A stretch of DNA of 6,376 nucleotides from Pseudomonadota bacterium (GTDB lineage: Bacteria > Pseudomonadota > Gammaproteobacteria > Acidithiobacillales > Acidithiobacillaceae): positions 1 through 6,376 of the forward strand of contig JAKBXD010000110.1 of NCBI GenBank assembly GCA_021840785.1, read 5' to 3'. The translations under genes were made by a program, and so were the position numbers. Below the pieces are notes generated by a model. The model ran no database searches. It was not told the DNA's origin and saw only the letters and a list, made by a program, of their open reading frames with translations. Numbering within the stretch: the first letter of the stretch is position 1; each line of letters begins with the position of its first letter. Below are positions 1 through 5,767 of the stretch, piece after piece.

Positions 1-191
1 TGGATCGACGGACACCGTGGGAGGCTTACACCACAGCGTCCTGGGATCTAGCCGCTTGACCAACCCGGCAGATAATCCACCTAAGGATCGGGAGATTCTG
101 TCCAGGGGTTGGGGTCCATCTCAGGGCTGGTGATTGCGCGCACACGTTCTCGATAGAATAATAGCCGATAAACAAGTTAGGCCGCCCCACC

Positions 192-256
192 AAAAACCGC
201 ACCCCGTTCCTCGAGGTATATAAATATTAAGTGTCAAGTAACGCACTGCGGTTTTT
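192..256. repeat. 10-bp inverted repeat flanking an AT-rich core
   Basis: AAAAACCGCA at 192-201 is matched perfectly in inverted orientation by TGCGGTTTTT at 247-256. The 45-bp interior contains the palindrome CCTCGAGG and an AT-rich run TATATAAATATTAAG (217-231), followed by GTGTCAAG. Both arms carry T/A tracts, so it could act as a weak bidirectional terminator, although the loop is long for that. It could instead be a protein-binding or DNA-unwinding site. The sequence does not decide between these. Confidence 0.5.
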
Positions 257-305
257 CATGACCTCTATACAGAAGCATAAGAGGCCGCGCATGTCCGGCG
301 CTGGG

Positions 306-361
306 CAAAACGACTGGTAAGGCGGCGATTTTTGGGTAAATGCGGCCCGGCATGCGGGGCC
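306..361 (+). other. Candidate IncQ-like oriT core with adjacent GC palindrome
   Basis: GGTAAATGCG at 335-344 equals, as I remember it, the nick-side core of the R1162/RSF1010 oriT (CCGGTAAATGCGCCCT). Here it continues GCCC rather than CCCT. Upstream there is only a weak imperfect inverted repeat, CAAAACG (306-312) against CGATTTTTG (326-334) with a 2-nt bulge, not the clean arms of IncQ. Immediately downstream is a near-perfect 18-bp palindrome, GGCCCGGCATGCGGGGCC (344-361), with one mismatched pair. No relaxase gene is in view. A chance 10-base match is possible. Confidence 0.3.
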
Positions 362-456
362 CAGACGGGGTTAGCAGATTGCGGGGCGTGCCGAGGCCTC
401 CGATGGTTCCGGATCAGGAAACGACTAAGGGTGTCGTTGCTCGGTACCCTGGCGGC

Positions 457-3400
457 CTACGGTGCCTGCGCCGCTTGCGGACGGGCCTTCGCGTTTTCGG
501 CCAGGGCGGCCAGAAGCTTGGTGACGGCGATATCCTTAGGCGAGACGCGTTTCTGCTGCTCGATGACCTGTTCAATTGGCTCCGGCCCGCGGGTCCAAAG
601 CTGGACGCGGGCGCAGGCCATTTTGGTTGTGTCCTCCAAGGACTCGCCTGTCCGCAAGGCCTCCGCCTCGGCGGCCTGTCGGACCTGCTGAATCTTGGTC
701 ATAGACGGAGTAATTCCTAGTTCCTCAAAAACGATCTTCTTGACTGTGCGATACGGTACGTCTCGCCCGTGGTCTTGTATGACTTTGAGAATGGCGCCTT
801 CCGTTTTTAGGCTCTTACTAACACGGCTCTGATCGTTTTCCAACCGAACCTCATCTATGTGGAGTCCGTGTAGACCAAGGATCGGGAATGAGCTTGCGAT
901 CGTGGTTGTAATCGTTGTGCGTCCATTGGGCCTGATTTCCCGCAATCGCGCCACGGCCTGGGCCAGATCGCCTTCCACCTGATCATGCAGCCATAGCTGC
1001 GCCTGGGGCTCGGATGGTAGGGGGTGCCGGACCTTCTTGTATGTCCGCCCATTCCCTTCTACGTCAACGTTTCGGACCGTTGTGCCATCCCAAGCCGGCC
1101 ATTCGATGCCGATGGCGGCCAGGGCGCGCCGGTCGGCTTCGTACCCAATCCACTGATCCAGTCCGCTTGGAATTTGTAGCCCGTCGATGTACAGGTCGGT
1201 CTCATTTTTCCAGTCGTTGTGTGCCTTGTGCCCAGGCCCCCAATAGCGCATCCGGTTTTTTATGGTGTCGGGGTCCTCGCCCTTATCCTGGACCGCTTTC
1301 AAAGCCGCTCGGGAGATCGGCATGTGGGTGAGGACCACGGCACCAGCCTGGATTCTCTGGTGGACATTCTCAACCCTCTGGGTCATGGTCTCTGGGTCGC
1401 CCAGCCCGGACCGGCCGTTGAACTTGTTGATGACCTGGACACGCCGGGCCTCACACCCCTCCGGTACCAGCGCCCGGATCTCATAGACCCGGCCTCCTTG
1501 GTCCACGATCTCAGCCTTCATCCTGATCTTGGGGGTGCCATCCAGGATAATGGCTCCTCGGGCTGCGGCCTGCCGCCATAATCCTGACGTGCTGCTGGCC
1601 ACAACATGGCCCCGGTGGAATGCGCACACCCCCTCGCGCAACGCCATCCCGAGGCTGTGCAGTCCGCGCAGCGGGAGGCGTTTAATCTGCTGGCCTTTGT
1701 CCCACATGATTTTTTCCAGCACCGACGCGTCCCTGTGAACCGCCTTCTCGGGGACGTGGAGGCAGAGGTTAGCGAGCGCCGCCCATGCATCTGGATCGAC
1801 TGGGTACGGGGCGTCATCGATCGGGGCCGCGTGCCGGGCATTATCGAACTTTTGGAGCCATAGCGACATGCGCTTGGTCCAAGAGAGCGCCGCCCGACAG
1901 GCCTTAAGCTCCACCCAGGCCTCCGTGCTGGACAAATCATTGAGACGAACCACTTCACTTTTTAAGAGGGCCGCGCCCGCAATGATCTGGGCTCCCAGTT
2001 CTTTTTTGCGCGCCCTCAGGCCCGTACACGCCGCCTTATCCCATGTAGTTGCTTTAATCTCTGATCGTATGCTCCGCCGGTCGCGGAGGTCTCGTCTGAT
2101 CTGCTTTCGCAAATCTCCGACCGACCGCCGCACGCCTAAGATTTGAGAGACTAAGTCAGTTTTTTTCCGCCAGGTGACGATTTCGCTTAGGCTTTTTATC
2201 GCCTCAGGCGCAATAGCCCGCCATTCTCGAATATCATCCGAGCTGATGGACCCCCGTCGTCCCCCGGGGTTCTTCTCGTCTTCCACAAGGCCAGGGGTGC
2301 GATTTGGCGGTGCTTCATCCACACCGATTTTTCTCTGCTGTGTCCAGCCTTCCTTTCCTCCCACTACATCAATCGTTTTGTAGCCATACAAGATACTCCG
2401 CTCCGACCCGGCCGCATGTGCCGCAACGACAATGGGGATAAATTCGCTTGCTCGTAGATTGACCATGAAGCGGCAGGGCTCGACATCAGCTGGGCGTCCG
2501 ACATCGGGCAGACCATGTTTGCAATCCCGACAAAAGGCCTCCATCGGAGCACGGCTACGATTCATCAAAGCCTCAATCGTTGGGTGCTTAAAACAGTTCT
2601 GGTCATCACGGCCTTTGTGCGCAACCGCAAGCCCCGCGCAGATCCCATTTATCATGGCCACCAACTCGGCCACTTGGCTCAGGTTTGGGACCAGTAGTAG
2701 GATCGGGGGGATATGGTCGAGCGGCTTGTTCCAGCCCCGCCTCCTGCCGTACCAGACGAGCACGCGATACATGCGGGCCTCATAGGATTTGTCTGAGTCA
2801 GCAAATCGCCCGGCAGCCAGCTTGATCTTCCACAATTTGGCTGCTAGCCGCGCAAGATTGGTGGACTTGCCTAACCCCGGGTCGCCAACGACGATGCTGG
2901 GTTTTTCATCCTCGAAGATTTCGCGCCAGAGCGCTCGATTCAAAATGATTTCTGCCGACCGTACAGACTGCCGAACCTGCCCTGGCCAGATAGGGGCATG
3001 GGGTACCACGCGGGGGATGTACGCAACTTTGTGGTCCGATGGGTCCGGAGCGGTCATCGCGCACCGGGGCGCCACCGCGCACCTCTCAATCAGATCGCGG
3101 GTCGCATCAGCGCCTAGCCCCTTGGTGTCACCGAAACCTGTATAAACATCGAGCCAATCGCACCCCTTCTTTAATATGGCCCACTCAGGAGGCGGAACGC
3201 TTATCGTGACCTTGGCCCCTGGACAGATCATGAGGATCTGGCGGGCACATTCGTGAGCGGCATCAATGCCCGCCTTGCCTGAATCACAGGGGATTAAGAA
3301 ATGGGTGTGGCCTGCTTGGTAGAGGTCTTTGATGATTTTGCGCGCAGGCGCCTCAAGGCCGCCGGCGGTGAAGAATGATAGGACCGGCGCGTTGTATATT

Positions 3401-4101
3401 TCGGCCAAAGCGGCCGCCGTCAACTGGCCCTCCGCGATCACGGCCAAGTCCGTTTTCCCGATCTGCTGTTTGTTATACAGAACGTATACGGATTGATTTA
3501 AGAACTTGGCGGGGCCTAATCCCCTTTTATTCCCGCCATCTTCCTTGGGCCACGTGCGCTTGTCCCATTCCCTATGGATAGTGTTGATCTCTCCGGTGAC
3601 TGGGTGACGACGACCATATATAAGGCAGGGCATTTTCTGTGACCAGCCGGCACGGGCGACCTCCGCCACCGTCTGCCAGTTTAGTCCACGATATGTGAGG
3701 TAATCGCGTACGGCTGCGGCGCGGGGGCTGGCCTCATCCGCCAAGTCCACAGTGTGTGCCCATATGCTTTTTGCCCCCTGGATAGTCTCCGACTCAGCCT
3801 TCTTGTCCTTGGCCTCTCGGTCACGTTTCGCTTTAAGCCAGGTGTCTTTTTCAGCTTGTGAATATTCCTTACGAACCGGGCCATTAAGTCCTAAACGCTC
3901 GCAAAGCTCACGTAGATTTCCTCGCGCTTTATCTCCGCCCTGATCAATCCACCCGCCATCCTCCAGGTGGATACATAGATCGTTTTCTCGAGAATCACGC
4001 CATATTGCACGGCACCGAATCCAGCCTCGTCCGCTCTTCTTATAGCGAATGCCAGCGCGGTCGAGCTCCGCGCGGATATCGTAGTCGATGGGGCGCCTCA
4101 C
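457..4101 (-). CDS. Primase-helicase-like replication protein (Toprim domain fused to SF2 helicase)
   Basis: This 1214-aa protein probably primes and unwinds DNA for element replication. Residues 1-75 resemble the N-terminal fold of DnaG-like primases but lack the full set of zinc ligands. Residues 218-320 read as a Toprim domain, with the EG pair at E224-G225 and a DSGKAG loop at 273-278; the usual second Asp of that loop is Gly. A Walker A motif GDPGLGKST lies at 406-414. The following motifs fit superfamily 2 helicases: VPNLSQVAEL (471-480), IPIVVAAH (555-562), VDEAP (594-598), AIILDGTP (850-857), AVVLTH (921-926) and a motif VI-like QAVARLREIRPNG (1048-1060). Cysteines at 503, 524, 527 and 543 sit between motifs I and II, as in XPD/DinG iron-sulfur helicases. 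Residues 1100-1150 look like a winged helix. The GTG start overlaps the upstream stop (GTGA); an in-frame TAG lies 11 codons upstream, so no longer start is likely. It is last in the operon. Family assignment is by motif reading only. Confidence 0.8.
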   Translation of the reverse strand: MRRPIDYDIRAELDRAGIRYKKSGRGWIRCRAIWRDSRENDLCIHLEDGGWIDQGGDKARGNLRELCERLGLNGPVRKEYSQAEKDTWLKAKRDREAKDKKAESETIQGAKSIWAHTVDLADEASPRAAAVRDYLTYRGLNWQTVAEVARAGWSQKMPCLIYGRRHPVTGEINTIHREWDKRTWPKEDGGNKRGLGPAKFLNQSVYVLYNKQQIGKTDLAVIAEGQLTAAALAEIYNAPVLSFFTAGGLEAPARKIIKDLYQAGHTHFLIPCDSGKAGIDAAHECARQILMICPGAKVTISVPPPEWAILKKGCDWLDVYTGFGDTKGLGADATRDLIERCAVAPRCAMTAPDPSDHKVAYIPRVVPHAPIWPGQVRQSVRSAEIILNRALWREIFEDEKPSIVVGDPGLGKSTNLARLAAKLWKIKLAAGRFADSDKSYEARMYRVLVWYGRRRGWNKPLDHIPPILLLVPNLSQVAELVAMINGICAGLAVAHKGRDDQNCFKHPTIEALMNRSRAPMEAFCRDCKHGLPDVGRPADVEPCRFMVNLRASEFIPIVVAAHAAGSERSILYGYKTIDVVGGKEGWTQQRKIGVDEAPPNRTPGLVEDEKNPGGRRGSISSDDIREWRAIAPEAIKSLSEIVTWRKKTDLVSQILGVRRSVGDLRKQIRRDLRDRRSIRSEIKATTWDKAACTGLRARKKELGAQIIAGAALLKSEVVRLNDLSSTEAWVELKACRAALSWTKRMSLWLQKFDNARHAAPIDDAPYPVDPDAWAALANLCLHVPEKAVHRDASVLEKIMWDKGQQIKRLPLRGLHSLGMALREGVCAFHRGHVVASSTSGLWRQAAARGAIILDGTPKIRMKAEIVDQGGRVYEIRALVPEGCEARRVQVINKFNGRSGLGDPETMTQRVENVHQRIQAGAVVLTHMPISRAALKAVQDKGEDPDTIKNRMRYWGPGHKAHNDWKNETDLYIDGLQIPSGLDQWIGYEADRRALAAIGIEWPAWDGTTVRNVDVEGNGRTYKKVRHPLPSEPQAQLWLHDQVEGDLAQAVARLREIRPNGRTTITTTIASSFPILGLHGLHIDEVRLENDQSRVSKSLKTEGAILKVIQDHGRDVPYRTVKKIVFEELGITPSMTKIQQVRQAAEAEALRTGESLEDTTKMACARVQLWTRGPEPIEQVIEQQKRVSPKDIAVTKLLAALAENAKARPQAAQAP

Positions 4102-4439
4102 GGAGCACCCCCATACGCGTACGCAGAGAGACTATATAAAAGAGATGGTCGGGGCGGTTCGGGGTCTCCTCCGTCGCCGTCTGACCCTCCGGAATCGGAC
4201 GTCGCCCGGCGTGTGCTGGCCGGTGAGCGACGGGCACGGGCCTGAGTGCGCGGGGCTACCCGGACGGGGATCATGGTCCGGCCCCGCCCAATCATCAAGC
4301 CCGCCAGAGATGCAGAGTTAAGAAGCCTTCGGCGCAGCTTTTTGAAAGCTGGCTGCCGCTGGATTTCCTCCCCCATTTTTCTCAACTGTTCTACTTGTTC
4401 GGTTGTGAAACCAAAATTGTCTGGTATACTTTTGTTCAT
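4098..4439 (-). CDS. 113-aa basic protein, translationally coupled, unknown function
   Basis: I do not recognise a family. Residues 1-45 look helical and charged, with TTEQVEQLRKMGEEIQ followed by an Arg/Lys-rich patch (KKLRRRLL). Residues 60-113 are low complexity, rich in Arg, Ser, Gly and Pro, and probably disordered. The ATG at 4439 overlaps the stop of the 74-aa gene (ATGA). Its stop overlaps the GTG of the primase-helicase gene (GTGA). A Shine-Dalgarno sequence AGAGG (4453-4449) sits 9 nt before the start. The start and Shine-Dalgarno sequence are covered by the predicted plus-strand antisense RNA, so this gene, and through coupling the 1214-aa gene, is the likely target of that control. 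A nucleic-acid-binding accessory or replication-initiation role is possible but is inference only. Confidence 0.65.
   Translation of the reverse strand: MNKSIPDNFGFTTEQVEQLRKMGEEIQRQPAFKKLRRRLLNSASLAGLMIGRGRTMIPVRVAPRTQARARRSPASTRRATSDSGGSDGDGGDPEPPRPSLLYSLSAYAYGGAP
4403..4430 (+). promoter_or_regulatory. Sigma-70-type promoter for an antisense RNA
   Basis: A -35 box TTGTGA (4403-4408) is followed by a 16-bp spacer and a -10 box TATACT (4425-4430). An extended -10 TG (4422-4423) strengthens it. Transcription would start near 4437. It lies inside the minus-strand 113-aa gene and points against the operon, toward the terminator at 4476-4507. Confidence 0.65.
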
Positions 4440-4660
4440 GCCGTTGCGCCTCTCGAACGCTCGGTGATTCTGGGGAAGGCCACGTTTAGGAGCGTGGCCT
4501 TTCTTTTGTCTGCAATGATGGTAGGCAGGTTTCCCCGGTCCCGCAAGGGCGCCACATAAACTTTTTCATCCGTCGAATATTCTGCATCCTCATACACACA
4601 AATGCACGATGCGCCCGCAATGGTGGAACATACACCGTGGAACATTGGGCCGGTTTTCAT
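4436..4660 (-). CDS. 74-aa small protein, possible leader/coupling peptide
   Basis: I do not recognise a family. The protein has a Cys-containing segment (C11, C19, C21) followed by an acidic stretch, YEDAEYSTDEKVYV. There is no membrane segment or signal peptide. The ATG at 4660 overlaps the stop of the 233-aa gene (ATGA) and has a Shine-Dalgarno-like GGAAG 4 nt upstream. Its stop overlaps the ATG of the 113-aa gene, again as ATGA. Its 3' third encodes the hairpin that is target and template of the antisense RNA. By position it matches leader peptides such as RepY (IncI) or Tap (IncFII), whose translation opens the mRNA for the next gene. It may equally be a functional small protein; the sequence does not tell. 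Confidence 0.6.
   Translation of the reverse strand: MKTGPMFHGVCSTIAGASCICVYEDAEYSTDEKVYVAPLRDRGNLPTIIADKRKATLLNVAFPRITERSRGATA
4437..4508 (+). ncRNA. Predicted counter-transcribed (antisense) RNA, about 70 nt
   Basis: The RNA is bounded by a good plus-strand promoter just upstream and an intrinsic terminator at its 3' end. It carries no plausible ORF. It is antisense to the last 24 codons or so of the 74-aa gene, the AGAGG Shine-Dalgarno sequence and the ATG of the 113-aa gene. Its 3' hairpin has a 9-bp stem (AAGGCCACG/CGTGGCCTT) and an 8-nt loop, TTTAGGAG. That loop contains a UUAG tetramer fitting the YUNR U-turn motif common in antisense-RNA recognition loops. Binding to the mRNA would be expected to block translation of the 113-aa gene and, through coupling, the primase-helicase. 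This matches the arrangement of plasmid copy-control antisense RNAs. The exact ends are estimates; no transcript data are available. Confidence 0.6.
4476..4507 (+). terminator. Intrinsic terminator on the plus strand, inside the minus-strand operon
   Basis: The perfect stem AAGGCCACG (4476-4484) with CGTGGCCTT (4493-4501) has an 8-nt loop and a T-rich tail running to 4507 (TTTCTTTT from 4500). On the minus strand the same hairpin is followed by TTCCCC, so it should not stop the operon transcript. There is no plus-strand coding gene upstream, so its natural client is the antisense RNA starting near 4437. The sense copy of the hairpin, within the 74-aa coding region, would present the complementary loop CTCCTAAA. 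Confidence 0.75.
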
Positions 4661-5358
4661 ATCGCTTCCATCTCAAAAAGGGAAAGGCCATGGTCTTCCT
4701 CAAGCTCTCCCCGGGCCACCCGCGGCTTATGGCGAATCGGCTTGCGCGGGGCACGCACATCTTCGGGAGTGCAGGTAAACCCTGGGAGCTCCTGGCAGGC
4801 AGCCGCATCCTCGACGGCTTTCAGGATGCCCTCCTTATCCCTTAGAATTTGGCGGATGCGGGCCGGGGTGCGGCCAAGACGCGTAGCGATTTGCTTGACA
4901 TCTTGCCCCTTCCTAGCCAAGAATATAACGGCCGCAATCAGGGTGCCCGGCGAGAGATTTGGAAGCTCCCGGTCATCCTGATAGGTGTCAAGGGTTGCCA
5001 GCCCGGCATCGCTATTCTCTCCCTCAAGGTCCTCGTACTCCCCATCCTCATTCAAGTTCTGGAGAGTCTTTCCCTCGGGTAAGCGGCGGACGTCGGCCTC
5101 TACATCCACGTCTCCATTGCCATCCACCCGATCGTCGATTGGGCGAACTGGGAGGCGTTGGCGGCGTTCGGCGTTAAGCGCTTGCCGCGCCTCCTTGATC
5201 GCCGCCTGAATATTGTTTTTATGGTGCCAGGCGGCCATGGCCGCCGTCTCCACCATGTCTTCAAACTCGATTTTGTGAAAGGTGGAAAGTCGGCGGACCG
5301 ACTCAAAAACGGCTATAAAACCAGGGATTTCTTCTCGATATACAGTTTCAATGTTCAT
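4657..5358 (-). CDS. Sigma-70-like / helix-turn-helix regulatory protein, first operon gene
   Basis: This 233-aa protein probably binds DNA and may associate with RNA polymerase. Residues 11-68 resemble sigma region 2: an acidic helix EFEDMVETAAMAAWHH, then KEARQALNAERRQR. Residues 75-132 form an acidic linker. Residues 135-180 resemble sigma region 4, with the helix-turn-helix DVKQIATRLGRTPARIRQIL at 153-172. The C-terminal tail is basic, then acidic. The ATG at 5358 is preferred because a strong AGGAG (5370-5366) lies 7 nt upstream; the frame can extend to a TTG at 5406, but that has no ribosome-binding site. Its stop overlaps the next start (ATGA). It could be an autoregulator of the operon, a divergent sigma factor, or a replication initiator with a sigma-like fold. 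The HTH call is firmer than the sigma call. Confidence 0.75.
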   Translation of the reverse strand: MNIETVYREEIPGFIAVFESVRRLSTFHKIEFEDMVETAAMAAWHHKNNIQAAIKEARQALNAERRQRLPVRPIDDRVDGNGDVDVEADVRRLPEGKTLQNLNEDGEYEDLEGENSDAGLATLDTYQDDRELPNLSPGTLIAAVIFLARKGQDVKQIATRLGRTPARIRQILRDKEGILKAVEDAAACQELPGFTCTPEDVRAPRKPIRHKPRVARGELEEDHGLSLFEMEAI

Positions 5359-5362
5359 AGCA

Positions 5363-5373
5363 ACGCTCCTAAA
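5363..5373 (-). promoter_or_regulatory. Shine-Dalgarno region complementary to the antisense-target hairpin loop
   Basis: On the minus strand, TTTAGGAGCGT contains the AGGAG of the sigma-like gene. The same 11 bases occur on the plus strand at 4485-4495, in the loop and 3' arm of the antisense RNA hairpin. Within the operon mRNA, this ribosome-binding site can therefore pair perfectly over 11 nt with the hairpin segment ACGCTCCTAAA some 870 nt downstream. The site also contains the stop codon of the upstream 16-codon ORF. Confidence 0.5.
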
Positions 5374-5419
5374 AATAGACACAGGAGCGCCGGCCGGGTG
5401 GCGCAAAAAAAACGATCAT
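5369..5419 (-). CDS. Putative 16-aa leader peptide ending in the next Shine-Dalgarno sequence
   Basis: The ATG at 5419 encodes MIVFFAPPGRRSCVYF and stops at a TAG that is part of TTTTTAGGAGCG, the ribosome-binding site of the 233-aa gene. A purine-rich GGAGGGGG lies upstream (5437-5430); its best GGAGG is about 12 nt from the ATG, longer than ideal, although the G-run reaches to 10 nt. The ORF encodes a GC hairpin (stem 5387-5391 with 5400-5404). A ribosome finishing here would sit on the downstream ribosome-binding site, allowing reinitiation or exclusion. It is too short to judge by codon use, so the call rests on position. Confidence 0.35.
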   Translation of the reverse strand: MIVFFAPPGRRSCVYF

Positions 5420-5502
5420 TTTTGCTGTCCCCCTCCAATTGAGATCGCAAAGAAAACGAGGGGCGCGCCGGCCGCGACACGCGCAACCGCGCGCGCCGCT
5501 AA
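5387..5502. repeat. GC-rich block with repeated GCGCCGGCCG, between A/T tracts
   Basis: GCGCCGGCCG occurs at 5387-5396 and 5465-5474. The second copy is part of a dense alternating C/G stretch (about 5462-5502) that includes the palindrome GGCGCGCC (5462-5469). The two copies flank T- and A-rich DNA, including an A8 run at 5405-5412. In the operon leader transcript this would give strong, competing hairpins. The block may also be a protein-binding or origin element. I cannot assign a function. Confidence 0.4.
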
Positions 5503-5739
5503 GTTTTGAAATGCAAGGGATTTTTGAGGCGCAGAAAAGCGCCTGTGTGAAGCCATTTTTTGAGGATTTTTACTGAAACCCGGGACGGATCTATCCTGGG
5601 GGTCTTTCCTCGGGCATGCCGCAAGGTCGGACTATTTTTTTGACCAAGGCCAGAAAGGCGGGGTCAGTGTAAAGCTCATGGTTGCTGTTCTTGAAAATGC
5701 TGCCGCGCCCAGCTGGCGCGAGGGTTGCCCTTAATCTGG

Positions 5740-5767
5740 ATGATAGCAAAGCAATAGTAGGTGTCAA
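5740..5767 (-). promoter_or_regulatory. Strong sigma-70-type promoter for the minus-strand operon
   Basis: Reading leftward, the consensus -35 TTGACA (5767-5762) is followed by a 16-bp spacer and a -10 TATCAT (5745-5740), with an extended -10 TGC just before it. Transcription would start near 5733, giving a leader of about 375 nt before the 233-aa gene. I see no comparably good promoter between here and 5358, so this is the best candidate for the whole operon. Confidence 0.7.

Larger units (their letters stand above)
1..456. other. Non-coding region downstream of the primase-helicase operon
   Basis: I see no credible gene here. The open frames that enter this stretch lie antisense to the end of the large minus-strand gene and have no recognisable protein features. 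The region holds an inverted repeat around an AT-rich core (192-256), an 8-bp palindrome CCTCGAGG (209-216), and an oriT-like core next to a GC palindrome (306-361). It is also where the operon transcript should end, but I find no classic minus-strand hairpin followed by a T-run. Positions 1-180 show nothing I can interpret. Confidence 0.6.

Noticed and set aside
217..230. TATATAAATATTAA as a -10 region of a promoter on either strand
   Set aside because: No -35 box occurs at 15-19 bp; the nearby TTGACA on the minus strand has no -10 at workable spacing, and there is no gene to transcribe.
332..720. Two overlapping plus-strand frames of about 120 codons
   Set aside because: They lie largely antisense to the 3' end of the primase-helicase gene, overlap each other, and show no protein features; they are best explained as shadows of GC-rich coding DNA.
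4040..4237. 65-codon minus-strand frame across the 113-aa/primase junction
   Set aside because: It overlaps two better supported genes in another frame and has no conserved-looking features.
5358..5406. N-terminal extension of the sigma-like protein from a TTG at 5406
   Set aside because: The TTG lacks a ribosome-binding site, while the ATG at 5358 has AGGAG at ideal spacing.
5590..5597. TATCCTGG, resembling the MobP relaxase nick consensus YATCCTG^Y
   Set aside because: The base after the nick would be G instead of a pyrimidine, there is no adjacent inverted repeat, and an 8-base match is easily met by chance.
5632..5679. 15-codon minus-strand ORF (MSFTLTPPFWPWSKK) with two Trp codons, resembling an attenuator leader peptide
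   Set aside because: There is no convincing Shine-Dalgarno sequence and no minus-strand terminator hairpin with a T-run after it. No tryptophan genes follow.
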